A stretch of 64,000 nucleotides of DNA. Origin: Oopsacas minuta (Eukaryota; Porifera; Hexactinellida; Lyssacinosida; Leucopsacidae). The stretch covers positions 434,001 to 498,000 of the forward strand of contig JAKMXF010000343.1 of the NCBI GenBank assembly GCA_024704765.1, given 5' to 3'. Below are positions 26,801 through 35,937 of the stretch, one piece after another (position 1 is the stretch's first letter; each line of letters begins with the position of its first letter). The notes under the pieces are model-generated. The model ran no database searches. It saw nothing but the letters and a program-made list of their open reading frames with translations, and was not told where the DNA came from. Both the position numbers and the translations under genes were made by a program.

Positions 26801-27370
26801 GAAAAACATGCAACACACCTGAGGACACAATCAGAAGAGGATCTGATTTCATCTCATATCCAGTCATCAGGGAATAATATTATCTTAACAATATCTCTAA
26901 TTAAAATTGATACACAGTCGTTTACTACACATGTAACGCTGTCTAGCTCGCTGAGTGCACAGACTGCAATTCTCAGTATATTTTATAATAATTCACTTTC
27001 TGCATTGCCGACTTCTTCAAGGCCTATTTCTGGCCAGAGCGATTTCCTAGGCGAGAATATTATTGGGATATTTATTGGTATTGTGTTAGGGATGGCAGCT
27101 ATTTTGATGTTCCTTGGGTGTCAGGGGAATTTCCCTCTTTCCGGGGGCGGGTATACTCATGGCGGATTCCAACAGACACTCCCTCCTGTCCCGAGTCCTG
27201 GGAACTTTTCTCCTCTCCACACCTCTTTCCAGAGATCTCCACAAACTTCTCCAATGCCTACACGGAGATCAGCTACCACAATTTCAACACACACTCCCAC
27301 TTTTACCAGTCCAGGTGCTAGCTTCAGATCTCGCTCTGCTATCAATTTATACAGTCAGTCAGCTAACTAG
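14847..27370 (+). CDS. NUP210: Nuclear pore membrane glycoprotein gp210
   Basis: Nine exons join in phase: 14847-15196, 15800-16061, 16668-16963, 17519-17819, 19730-21499, 22154-22607, 23035-23434, 24666-24888 and 25682-27370. They total 1915 codons, close to the animal gp210 length of about 1890. A hydrophobic signal peptide (FLLQLLLLVIS) starts the protein. The long lumenal part is a chain of Ig/cadherin-like beta domains with family-typical stretches such as FEGGPQPWVLDPSSYVE, FDNFSSIDWHW and SVGFTNIAFNTTTKSG. One membrane helix (IIGIFIGIVLGMAAILMFLG) lies near residue 1815, and a short Ser/Pro/Thr-rich cytoplasmic tail ends the protein, as in known gp210. It is expected to ring the pore membrane of the nuclear envelope. 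Exon 3 has no ATG and no standalone frame, but its translation (YVVERRKYGRMEILSVPSEQ) and both phases fit. Introns carry antisense NHL pseudogenes and MITEs. Confidence 0.93.
15490..15640. repeat. Dispersed repeat copy in NUP210 intron 1
   Basis: Weaker copy of the repeat seen at about 42480-42610 and, split, at 10595-10935. Shared landmarks are TGTCCGTTTAAGGAAAG, GCGCATAACTTTGTATTTATC and AATTCAATAAAACTTCACTAAATA-like sequence. Confidence 0.4.
17106..17239. mobile_element. TA-flanked MITE, 134 bp, in NUP210 intron 3
   Basis: The left end TAATCTCAACTCCTGTTATA and the reverse complement of the right end TACAGTCACCTCCGTTATA match in about 15 of 19 positions, then share TCGAAGT. TA flanks suggest a Tc1/mariner/pogo-type element. 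A related 100-bp copy lies at 52588-52687. Confidence 0.65.
18060..19178 (-). pseudogene. NHL-repeat gene, decayed antisense copy in NUP210 intron 4
   Basis: It starts MAKRYPEIEVMDLAEARINQ (ATG at 19178), the N-terminal pattern of this family, with coiled coil through LITEFRDQEERMAA. A TAG follows about 65 codons in, then more coiled coil (18977 downwards), then NHL-like strands (TRGVAFEEYTQFIYVTNGRM). A 165-bp MITE (18472-18636) splits the NHL domain. Further NHL sequence (GEFSYPFSLTVATDGSVYVA) and a final broken repeat (MYAIIYTDNSCIHVLSPTGE) lie beyond it in other frames. It runs opposite to NUP210. Confidence 0.75.
18472..18636. mobile_element. MITE inserted in NHL pseudogene
   Basis: The right end, reverse-complemented, reads TAGTGAAACCTCCACAAACG and resembles the left end of the 6685-6842 MITE, including an inner GGGGAACTTCTGG-like word. 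The left end is CAGTGTGCCAACCACACAAA. Length is close to the other copy (165 against 158). NHL coding sequence stops on one side and resumes on the other. Confidence 0.55.
21561..21920. mobile_element. hAT-like MITE, 360 bp, in NUP210 intron 5
   Basis: The inverted ends CAGGGATGATAATCCAATCC and CAGAGATGGTAATCCAATCC (right end reverse-complemented) differ at two of 20 positions. CAG-G starts fit hAT elements. Internal sequence is full of ATCGAT and AATCCAATC words. The flanking 8-mers match poorly, so the insertion is probably old. Confidence 0.6.
22805..22895. mobile_element. Truncated copy of the CAGGCAGCCCT MITE
   Basis: Starts TACAGGCAGCCCTCACTGTT and follows the terminus of the copies at 8280-8801 and 49440-49904 (including a TTTTGTTTTG run and a TTCCCTA word), then loses similarity. 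Lies in NUP210 intron 6. Confidence 0.55.
23825..23872. mobile_element. hAT-type MITE end fragment
   Basis: GTTGGGAACCACTGCTG is the reverse complement of a CAGCAGTGGTTCCCAAC terminus, the common hAT end type. No matching second end was found. Lies in NUP210 intron 7. Confidence 0.4.
24070..24418 (-). pseudogene. NHL-repeat fragment in NUP210 intron 7
   Basis: In one frame: REPYGVAIHRDNLYMTDIEV and DDQFCYPNGLTVSNNGDIVY, two clear NHL repeat cores (GxA/T...D/N..I/LYxTD). In the next frame: NHRIKILDSSLDFKTHI, the continuation NHRIxxxD of the same repeat. One frameshift near 24200 breaks it; there is no coiled coil and no start. Confidence 0.65.
24504..24589. mobile_element. Short hAT-like MITE, about 86 bp
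   Basis: Left end CAGCGGTTCCCAACCTGTGG; right end, reverse-complemented, CAGTTCCCAACCTATTTC. The CAG..GTTCCCAACC end type is common in hAT MITEs. Flanking 8-mers do not match. Lies just before NUP210 exon 8. Confidence 0.55.
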
Positions 27371-28355
27371 TGCTTGCACCTGTAGTAATACACAGAATGC
27401 ATTGTTTAAGTGTATCCCTCTCTTTCTCTAATCACAGAAAATTAAGAACAATTTACTTTTAATATAATTACGATATATCACTATTGTTATTTGTTATATT
27501 ACATTATTAGATACTGTTTCATAGATCTTACAATTTGAAGAGATTTTAATTAATTAAATGCCACAGTTTATATACTATGTTTCTCTTTCAGTATATCGCA
27601 ATTACTCACTTTCTGAGCCTGATTTCGTGGGAAAATTGAGTATATCCAAGGGTTTGTGAATATGCTGTTAACAGCTTAGCTGTTTCCATCCATGACTGTA
27701 TAACAAATACACTACATAATACAATAAAACTATCGTTATATGTCTTTAATCCAAGCTCGTTAAATACTGAGTTTTTTGTAATAAGATAACAATTGGAATC
27801 TGCTGTATACGAAGCATATTTTGTTCGATCTACACGTAATTCTTCTAGTAATTTAATGTACAAAGACCTTATAATGACTAGAAAATGTAATTACAATACT
27901 GTATGCATTGAAAAGGTCAAATTGGGGATAATTATAATCACTTTTTAAACGCATTTAAGCTATCAATTTCTCTAATAGTTTTACAATTCTTATGTCATTA
28001 ATTACTCTTCAATCATATTGTCTCAGAATATTTGTTCATATCCTTGGAATTGTCAACGTCTAGTTAGAGGAAGTCCAACATACATTTCGTTCTAGGTCAT
28101 TTCCAATAATCAATGGTAAAGCCCTTCTCCAACAACTAAGAGAGCCTCAAAAATACATATATCTGGAAATATATATGGATATAATGCCAAAATGTCAGTA
28201 TCCGGTAATTAGATTTTTGGCTAATTGAATAGAGAATAGGAAAAGTGGATAATATTAAAATTTAATAACTAATAAATGAATAAATATAATTATCACTGGC
28301 AAACTATTAAAAATTGGAGCAAAATATTGTGAAATTTGAATCTAGCATCAACTCA
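27371..28355. other. Convergent intergenic region, NUP210 and NHL genes
   Basis: Downstream flanks of two convergent genes. No coding signal seen. A word at 28190-28205 (ATGTCAGTATCCGGTAATT) recurs in similar form near 57510 and 61220, so a short dispersed repeat is present. Confidence 0.4.
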
Positions 28356-29588
28356 TTAGTTTTGATATAAGAATATCTGTATACAGTGATTTGGATTTTG
28401 AGATACAACAATAATCCTTCCTTCGAAATCTAAAGCTATTCCTCTTGGTTTGATAAATTCTCCCATTTCTCTGCCTTCTCTACCTATTCCATGTATAAAA
28501 TCTCCTCCATTTGAGAACACACAAATACAATGAGAGCGATAATCGGAAATGAGAATATTGAATGATCTATCTAAAATGAAGAAATGGGGAAGAGTTACCG
28601 AAGTGCCCTTTCCCCAAGGTATAATCTCTCTAATCAGCTGATGAGAATATGAATAGAATGCTACACAAGGATTACGACAAGACAATACTACAATCTCTCC
28701 AGATGTTAGTACGATATCTCTAGCTCCATAAATATTATCAATACATGAATTAAATGTGAGATTCAAATTCAAACATTGAACTCTATTATTATCAAAGTCA
28801 GCGATATAAATCATGTCCATTGTAGGAGAGACAGCTAATCCCTTTGGCTTATCAAATTTCATTTTTTTCTTTCCTCTACCACCAATAGACTGTATAAGTT
28901 TCCCTTCTGTAGAGTATACATTGAGACGGTTTGAGCTATGCTGTATAACGTATACTACATTCTGTTTAACGCATATGCCAGCTGGTTGATCCATTTTCTC
29001 ACTGAATTCGGATAGGAACACAAAAGATTCGTCAAAAACTTGTACTCGATTGTTGCCTTCATCACCAATGTAAATACATTTGGTTGTAGGATTAATCGCA
29101 ATGCCTTGGGGATAGCAAAACGCACTTGGTGAATATCCTGCTATGCGATGGTTACCGAACGTAATTATAGGTTGTGTTTGTGTGTGTTTCTCTGGATTGA
29201 GTTGTGTGTTATCTGTTATTGATAGTTTAATTTCAAATTTAACATCCCATTCCAATTCTACAGTTTTGTATAAGTAATTTGATTTTTTGATTTTGTTTTC
29301 TAATTCTATAATTCGTGCATCAATGGGACTAGTACATGCTTTTAGTGTTTCATTTTCTTCGTTCCCTCTCAGAGCTGACACCAAATTGTCTTTTGTTATT
29401 GCCAAATTTGTAATCTGTTTTGATATTCCACCTCCTGTGTATTCATCTTCTAATCTCTCTAGTTCAGCTAAGAGATCAGCTTCCTTTTCTTGTAACTCTT
29501 TATGAGTTCTCGTAACCTTATCCTGTATTTCTCTACGCACTCTCACTAACTGGGAGAGGAAATTATCTTCTTGATCAACATTAGCCAT
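28356..29588 (-). CDS. Coiled-coil NHL-repeat protein, intact
   Basis: A single exon of 410 residues. Residues 1-110 are predicted coiled coil (QLVRVRREIQDKVTRTHKEL, EKEADLLAELERLEDEY). About six NHL repeats follow and should form a beta-propeller: CYPQGIAINPTTKCIYIGDE, GLAVSPTMDMIYIADFDNNR, FILDRSFNILISDYRSHCIC and KPRGIALDFEGRIIVVSQNP. The layout is the C-terminal half of TRIM-NHL proteins without RING or B-box, so ubiquitin-ligase activity is not supported; protein or RNA binding by the propeller is likelier. I chose MANVDQ as the start over an upstream ATG at 29624 because two decayed relatives begin MANRY and MAKRY. It is the only unbroken member among at least five family copies in the window. 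Confidence 0.85.
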   Translation of the reverse strand: MANVDQEDNFLSQLVRVRREIQDKVTRTHKELQEKEADLLAELERLEDEYTGGGISKQITNLAITKDNLVSALRGNEENETLKACTSPIDARIIELENKIKKSNYLYKTVELEWDVKFEIKLSITDNTQLNPEKHTQTQPIITFGNHRIAGYSPSAFCYPQGIAINPTTKCIYIGDEGNNRVQVFDESFVFLSEFSEKMDQPAGICVKQNVVYVIQHSSNRLNVYSTEGKLIQSIGGRGKKKMKFDKPKGLAVSPTMDMIYIADFDNNRVQCLNLNLTFNSCIDNIYGARDIVLTSGEIVVLSCRNPCVAFYSYSHQLIREIIPWGKGTSVTLPHFFILDRSFNILISDYRSHCICVFSNGGDFIHGIGREGREMGEFIKPRGIALDFEGRIIVVSQNPNHCIQIFLYQN

Positions 29589-30834
29589 AATGACCTTGAG
29601 AGTGAAACAGTACAATAATCTCACAAAAGAATGGCTTATATTTTGCAGTTAATCTGCTAGTGAGATTGGTAATTTCAATACTGGTGGAACATACCATATT
29701 TCACTAAATAGCCCTGGGGGCCAGAGAAGGCTCCAAAATTTGTAAATAAAATTTGCTAACACCCTATAGAATAAATATTTTGATGAACTTTACGCCTCAG
29801 TTGACAATGCAGCAATTAGGATAAGTTAGGTTCTAAAATCATTGGTATTTTCTAAAGTTGCGAAAAAATCGACACGAAAAGAATAATTCCGGGAAATATG
29901 GTATTCCCTGATTATAGAAAGTTTTATTTATGTGTATTGGGTTTTACGTAGTAAAATCTCGCCAGCAGTGTTCCCTTTAAGCATTCCGCTGGGTATCCTC
30001 CTGATTTGTTGGTCTTTTTAGACCTAACCCCCCCCAGAAATTTAACATATTGAGTGCCTTCCCAGAGAGTTAGACTATTGGGTATGTAATGTATATTAAA
30101 GTGATTTATGGAAAGTCACATACACCTGTATATAGTGATTTACCTTTATTCGCTGCAGGAGTGATGAATGTGACAAGATTCAACCGTTTTGTACTACAGT
30201 AATCAAATCTAATTTACTGTATTATTCCCTAATGCTTTATACCTGTATTTTATTATTCCCAATTTCAAATAGAGTAGTACATATTCCTCTCGTAATATGA
30301 TCTAATTATTCCATATGACCATATCCCATATCCCATATCCCATAATTTATGCGTATAAACAGAGATCAAGATAAACCGAATTTGTTTATATTATCTTTAT
30401 GGACGGTGTCAGTATGCAACTTATAAAAATCTCAAATCACCGTATGTACCGACTTAGATTTTACCACAAGACCGCGAGCATAAACATCAGTAGAAATGAA
30501 CTCCATACGTTTACACATAAATTTACTGAAACTTGGAAGCAATTGACCTGTACGTATTCAAACAATTATAGTCTCACAGCTTTTAATCTATACTTCATAC
30601 TTTATATCCTATTACAATAAATAATATGTATAAATAGGATCAATGATTTGGGAGTGATTGAATTTATTATATAATTTCTATTCGATAGATTTATATGCAG
30701 TAGAACCTCTATAAGTTGGGGAGGTTGGGCCGGCGAATTTTCTGAGAACCCCCCCTTACCCATTTATAATTTCAAATGTAAATGTCCCTAATCAGAGATC
30801 TTTGAGTCAATATGTATAGCCACTTCCCCCAACC
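29589..30834. other. Intergenic with repeat debris
   Basis: Upstream of the NHL gene. Contains a small tandem run of CATATCCC (about 30322-30343), a half copy of the hairpin repeat seen at 43099-43169 (near 30430), and a truncated CAGTAGAACCTCTATAAG transposon-like end near 30702. No gene supported. Confidence 0.4.
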
Positions 30835-30858
30835 GGATACCGACAATTCGCACCTAAT

Positions 30859-31568
30859 TTGATTGGCCTACTGTATCCACTTGCCCAGCCTCAACAGATG
30901 CTCCTGGACTTTGAGAAGGGCCCGATTACCAGCTTTGAGCATGTCTGGCCTAACACAGTAGTGAAGTGCTGCTTCTTCCACCTCACACAGAATATCTGGC
31001 GACATGTGCAGTCTGTAGGGCTGCAGTCTGCCTACACACATGACGAAGAGTTGGCTATGTGCATCCGGAGGATACCAGCCCTTGCTTTTGCCCGACCAGC
31101 AGACGTACACGATCTGTTTGATCAAGTGGCAATGGACCTCCCCCTTACGTCTGAGATAGGCGAACTAGTCGACTACTTTGAGAGGACGTATATCGGTCGC
31201 ACGCTAGCCAGTGGATACCATGTAGCGGCGACGTTCCCCATCGACCTGTGGAACTACCACCTCAGCACGCCCTTCGGGCTCCCCGTACAACCAACGCCGT
31301 GGAGGCATGGCACCACAGCTTCAATGCCACTGTCGGCTGCCATCACCCCACCATATGGAAGTTCCTCCTAGCCCTCAAGCGTGAGCAGGGCCTAGTGGAG
31401 GTGCGGCATACTAACTACCTCGTTGGCAAGCCACCAACCAAGCGAAGGCGGTCCCAACAGAGTGAGGAAGCGTTGAAGACTCTATTTCATGAATATTATT
31501 CTCAAGATCGTTCTAAAATGGAGTTCTTGCAGGGTGTAGCACATCATTTCAGTCTGGGAGCCGATTAA
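30859..31568 (+). pseudogene. MULE transposase C-terminal part, left arm
   Basis: The frame 30859-31371 encodes MLLDFEKGPITSFEHVWPN, VVKCCFFHLTQNIWRHVQS and ALAFARPADVHDLF. The frame 31248-31568 carries APRTTNAVEAWHHSFNATVG and HPTIWKFLLALKREQGLVEV. Together these are the second half of a MULE-type transposase: the acidic D-F-E region, the C..H motif in CFFHLTQ, and the TTNAVEAWH block. A frame shift near 31285 (around CTCCCCGTACAACC) divides them. The N-terminal half with the first catalytic acid and any zinc finger is missing, so it cannot be active. Confidence 0.8.
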
Positions 31569-31636
31569 CATGTTAATCTAAAGGATTATCCAGCCCTCAA
31601 ATACATTGATTAGAGATAATCCTTTAGATTAACATG

Positions 31637-32346
31637 TTAATCGGCTCCCAGACTGAAATGATGTGCTACACCCTGCAAGAACTCCATTTTAGAACGATCT
31701 TGAGAATAATATTCATGAAATAGAGTCTTCAACGCTTCCTCACTCTGTTGGGACCGCCTTCGCTTGGTTGGTGGCTTGCCAACGAGGTAGTTAGTATGCC
31801 GCACCTCCACTAGGCCCTGCTCACGCTTGAGGGCTAGGAGGAACTTCCATATGGTGGGGTGATGGCAGCCGACAGTGGCATTGAAGCTGTGGTGCCATGC
31901 CTCCACGGCGTTGGTTGTACGGGGAGCCCGAAGGGCGTGCTGAGGTGGTAGTTCCACAGGTCGATGGGGAACGTCGCCGCTACATGGTATCCACTGGCTA
32001 GCGTGCGACCGATATACGTCCTCTCAAAGTAGTCGACTAGTTCGCCTATCTCAGACGTAAGGGGGAGGTCCATTGCCACTTGATCAAACAGATCGTGTAC
32101 GTCTGCTGGTCGGGCAAAAGCAAGGGCTGGTATCCTCCGGATGCACATAGCCAACTCTTCGTCATGTGTGTAGGCAGACTGCAGCCCTACAGACTGCACA
32201 TGTCGCCAGATATTCTGTGTGAGGTGGAAGAAGCAGCACTTCACTACTGTGTTAGGCCAGACATGCTCAAAGCTGGTAATCGGTCGGGCCCTTCTCAAAG
32301 TCCAGGAGCATCTGTTGAGGCTGGGCAAGTGGATACAGTAGGCCAA
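31637..32346 (-). pseudogene. MULE transposase C-terminal part, right arm
   Basis: Reverse-complement duplicate of the left arm with the same two overlapping frames and the same shift before RTTNAVEAWH. An extra 4-bp insertion near 32285 puts the first residues (MAYCIHLPSL) in a different frame from the left arm, so this copy has one further lesion. Confidence 0.8.
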
Positions 32347-32729
32347 TCAAATTAGGTGCGAATTGTCGTGGTGCGAATTGTCGGTATTCCCCTCCAACGA
32401 CTGTTTCTAACGATATTTGATCACTAAGGTTGTTGGTTGAATGTACAAATTATTGGTTGAATCTTCTTAGAAACCCAAAAATTTCAATTCATGATAACGA
32501 TAAATACGTGTTTTATCCAAATTTAGCACAAAATTTGATTTTTTCAAGAAAACGAATTTCCCACTTGTAGAGGTAAACCTCAATGGCGTGAGGCATGTTT
32601 CCTCTAAAGTATCCCCCACTCCCCGCTCATAGAGGTTCCCCATTTATAGAGACCCCGCTTATATTTTGTGTACAGTTGAAATCGGGGTTTTTGTCCATTT
32701 CTTTACACGAGAATGAAGACAATATAAGG

Positions 32730-32902
32730 CATTGGTTCTCAACCGGTGTGACGCGGCACACTTGTGTGCCTCAAAACTTTGTTAGGTTGTGTCACCAAAA
32801 TGTTACCTGCATTAAACAAATCTGTTTTAACGCTTTCAGGGCTCATTTCCTAAGGCCTCTGGAGATGAAATGCCGCAGTTCGAAAAAGGTTGAGAAACAC
32901 TG
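32730..32902. mobile_element. hAT MITE, 173 bp, with perfect 8-bp target duplication
   Basis: ATATAAGG flanks both sides (32722-32729 and 32903-32910). The ends are CATTGGTTCTCAACCGGTGT and, reverse-complemented, CAGTGTTTCTCAACCTTTTT. CA-TGGTTCTCAACC is a classical hAT terminus and 8 bp is the hAT duplication size. Non-coding. Confidence 0.85.
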
Positions 32903-32910
32903 ATATAAGG

Positions 32911-34113
32911 TATTTGCTAACAAAATACTATTTTTACAATTTATACGTTCTTTTTGAGGACAAAATGATCCGATTTCAACTGTATTTGTTTCAGCTATAA
33001 TGCCTATACATATCATAATAACTTTCCACAGTAACGAAACCAGATTTAACATCCTAATGTTAACAATAAACAGTTTTATGTGATTCGAATACGTCACTAA
33101 TTGTTTATATGTTTAACAGAAATTATCGGAAAATAATGCAAGTCTGCTAACGGTCTGGGTTTAAAATGGGACTTCCCTGATTCACGAATGGATAAGTTTT
33201 CTTGACGAAATTTTAATTTGTCGTTTGTTGAAAGTCCGCCTAGAAACATTCCCTCTGTAATTTTCAATCTCCTTTTCTTGGCTAGAGGGAGGTATTTATG
33301 GTGCCGAAAGGTGGTCCATGAATGCTCGCAATTAGAAAAATGAAAAGTCATTCATGAGGTATTACTTGATATTTTATAGGTTTCGCTACGAATTTAAGAA
33401 AATTGATTACCGTGAAAAGTAAAAAGAAATACTTAACAACTGTCATGAAACAATATTCTGTGATTTACGTGCAAGGCTAAATGTGCAACAAACAACAAAT
33501 TTGAAATGTCTTCAAATAAAGTTGTCCGTTCCGTTGCCTGAATTACCCCCGAGTATTTGTGCTTTGCCTGTTTAATTTATGGAGCTATTTTCAGTGGAAT
33601 TGTATAAATCACAACCTTATTGGAAAGAGGTAATATACGTATATTAAGGGGAGATTACACATTTTGTCGAGAAATTTAAAAGCTTATTAGAATTAGTCTA
33701 GCCTAACAAATCGGGGTATTCAGCATTTTGCCACATTTTAAATATTCGAGTGTCAGGCAGGACATGACACTCAAAGCATTTCCGAAGAAGTAGGGCGTTC
33801 TGTCCAATCGTGATAGAAGTTAAGTTTGTGACTTCACGTTGATATTATTACGTATCGTGCTTGGTATTCAAACCTGGTCCTGTGTGGAAAAACTGAACCT
33901 GGAAAGGCTGATTGTTGGCATATAGGGGCATTTGGGGGCTGGATTGGACAAGATCAAGTCTTACCGATATATTTATTTAAATTTAAGTCATTTAACACAA
34001 TTCCCGGGATTTACCTAGACTTGTAATGTCGAGGGTGACAATACATCTAGCAAGCGACGCAGAACTAAGTGAATAATTATAATAGGTTATATACTAGCAT
34101 AGTCAAAATTCTC
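32911..34113. other. Intergenic upstream of the GT31 gene
   Basis: Frames on the minus strand at 32843-33097 and 33097-33351 look random. Contains the presumed promoter of the galactosyltransferase. No other structure recognised. Confidence 0.4.
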
Positions 34114-35046
34114 ATGAAAATTAATTTGTCACGAAGATATATCTACATCATTCTCATACTACTTGTTATTGAACATTTGGTACTATACAATTCTAACCCT
34201 CCAGATTACAGACCTGTAAACTGTGATGTTTTGAAAGCAACCCAACACATACAGATAGCAAAAACAACAATAAATTTAGCCACAACCACCAAATCACCAC
34301 ATCCAGAAATGTTTTTGTTCATAATTATATTAACAGCTCCAAGCAATTTTGGAACAAGACAAGTCATAAGAACCACATGGCTCAAAGATGTAGTCAAAAA
34401 CCCTAACATCAAATACAAATTTTTCGCTGGGACCAAGAACTTTTCACCAAGAAAGAAAGATTATCTTTCCAGAGAAACAAAACGAACTAAAGATATCGTT
34501 ATATTTGAAGACTTTGAGGAACATTACACAAGATTGACATATAAAATGTTAAGAATTATGAAATGGGTACAGCAAAATACAAATGCTCAATATTATTTGA
34601 AAGTTGATGATGATAGCTATTTAGTAGTTGAAAGGTTGATTAATATATTATTGAAGGAAGATTTACCAAAGAATAAATTTGCTATGGGGAGAGTCCATAA
34701 GAGGCCACTCAATGTTGCTAAAACTGGTAAATGGGCAGATGTTAATTGGATCTTATGTGAAGAGTATTTATCTTACCCAGTGGGTGCTGGTTATCTCCTC
34801 ACACAAGATCTAATGAAGTTTATCGCAATTAACAGCTATAGACTGGGTTTCCATATTAATGAAGATACAGCTATTGGAGCTTGGCTGGGGGGATTGAATT
34901 ACACATTACTGAATGATAATAGAATAATACCATATGGTGGTGAGGGGTGTGACAATAAAGTATTTATTCTACATAAACAGTCCCGAGTTTATTTACAACG
35001 AAGATACAAAATGTGGATAGCTAAAGGAACTGTTTGTACTGAATAG
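34114..35046 (+). CDS. Beta-1,3-galactosyltransferase-like enzyme (GT31)
   Basis: A single exon of 310 residues with type II topology: short cytosolic basic N-terminus, anchor YIYIILILLVIEHLVLY (residues 10-25), then a lumenal GT31 domain. Visible family motifs are RQVIRTTWLKD (82-92), KFFAGT (102-107), EDFEEHYTRLTYKMLRIMKW (132-151), the metal-binding DDD in YLKVDDDSYL (165-167), YPVGAGYLLTQDL (221-233) and EDTAIGAWL (250-258). It should transfer galactose or a related sugar from a UDP-sugar in the Golgi. CEEYLSYPVGAGYLL and the EDxxxGxWL ending resemble the B3GALT6 (proteoglycan linker) branch, but the acceptor cannot be fixed by eye. I start at ATG 34114 because it precedes the basic/anchor pattern; the longer frame begins with GTG. 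The gene lies 5 kb from five Gal3ST genes. Confidence 0.88.
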   Translation: MKINLSRRYIYIILILLVIEHLVLYNSNPPDYRPVNCDVLKATQHIQIAKTTINLATTTKSPHPEMFLFIIILTAPSNFGTRQVIRTTWLKDVVKNPNIKYKFFAGTKNFSPRKKDYLSRETKRTKDIVIFEDFEEHYTRLTYKMLRIMKWVQQNTNAQYYLKVDDDSYLVVERLINILLKEDLPKNKFAMGRVHKRPLNVAKTGKWADVNWILCEEYLSYPVGAGYLLTQDLMKFIAINSYRLGFHINEDTAIGAWLGGLNYTLLNDNRIIPYGGEGCDNKVFILHKQSRVYLQRRYKMWIAKGTVCTE

Positions 35047-35323
35047 TGGTGTATTTTTACAAAATTTTCCATTTATGTAAATATAGGGCTAGTATTCGAG
35101 GTAATTCAGTATTTTCTTCTTCTCAACTGTTTTTGAAAAGATCAACTAGAATATCTAATTCCTTCTCAAGGTTATGACGTAATGATTAACAAATTTGAAA
35201 ACATTAATAAATTGGTCAATCCTGTAACCAGGATTGTGGCCATGTTTTCCAAGATTTTCCAAAAAATGAAAATTGGAAAATTTTTAGCTCAAATTCTCAA
35301 ACATTTTGTGAAATCTTAACAAA

Positions 35324-35383
35324 TATATGACATATGACATATGACATATGATATATGACATATGGTTTATGGTTTATGGTTTA
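35324..35383. repeat. Short tandem repeats (CATATGA)n and (GGTTTAT)n
   Basis: About five 7-bp units of CATATGA with small variation, followed directly by three units of GGTTTAT. Lies just before the duplicated reductase promoter copy and may mark an unstable junction. Confidence 0.8.
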
Positions 35384-35424
35384 GTTAATCTGAACAGAAA
35401 AGTGACAAAATTTGTTATTTCTCT

Positions 35425-35597
35425 AGGTTAGAAAATGAGCGCGATCGGCAGCTATGACAGTCTACTCTCGTTAGTAATACAAAATCCGTTTAATAAGTAT
35501 ATTTTAACGTTTCTTTTGGTGTGTTATTAACTAGAGTCTACTTAGTAACCGCACTTTAACTAGATTATTATAATGGCCTCAGAGCCCCAAGAAGTAA
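35425..35597 (+). pseudogene. Duplicated promoter and first codons of the aldo-keto reductase gene
   Basis: These 173 bases match 37520-37692 with about three mismatches and no gaps. The copy covers the upstream sequence, the ATG (35573) and the first eight codons (MASEPQEV), then diverges and ends within some 16 codons. The two copies lie in the same orientation 2.1 kb apart. It may still act as a promoter, but it heads no recognisable gene. Confidence 0.85.
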
Positions 35598-35937
35598 ACG
35601 AACGTAATTACGTATTTCGTGAAATGAAACACTTCAGAATTAATTGACTTTTGCATTCTCGCCAGTCCTGGCCACAGGATGAATAATCTCCATCTCGCTC
35701 AACACCTGATATACATAGCCGAAAGAGGCTGTAAGGTTGGTCAGGTTTGAACAAAACAAACTTCCTACTGTTAGTTACTACAGTTAGTATCAGACCAATT
35801 CAACACTAATAGTTTTCAACCATATTTTGACAAGGGAATTAATAACTCCTGAATCAACTGACAGAATACACACATAATAATTATAGGCATTTGATAATTT
35901 AACTGAAGCATAGCAATGATTGAAGTTAATTAGTTAA

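Larger units (their letters stand above)
30835..32390. mobile_element. Palindromic MULE-derived element (two inverted transposase copies)
   Basis: The left arm is 30835-31590, the spacer 24 bp, and the right arm 31615-32390. The arms appear identical except for three indels in the right arm: a 15-bp repeat of GACAATTCGCACC near its outer end, one extra A, and a 4-bp insertion near 32285. Both outer ends read GG(A)ATACCGACAATTCGCACC. The arms are clearly GC-richer than the surroundings. Flanking 9-mers CCCCCAACC (30826-30834) and CCTCCAACG (32391-32399) match at 7 of 9, which suits the 9-bp duplication of Mutator-like elements. A perfect-stem hairpin of this size could also be an assembly fold-back artefact, though the arm differences argue against a simple one. 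Confidence 0.75.

Noticed and set aside
31248-31957. Two identical 106-residue open frames read as separate small genes
   Set aside because: They are the C-terminal transposase piece in each arm of one palindrome, not independent genes.
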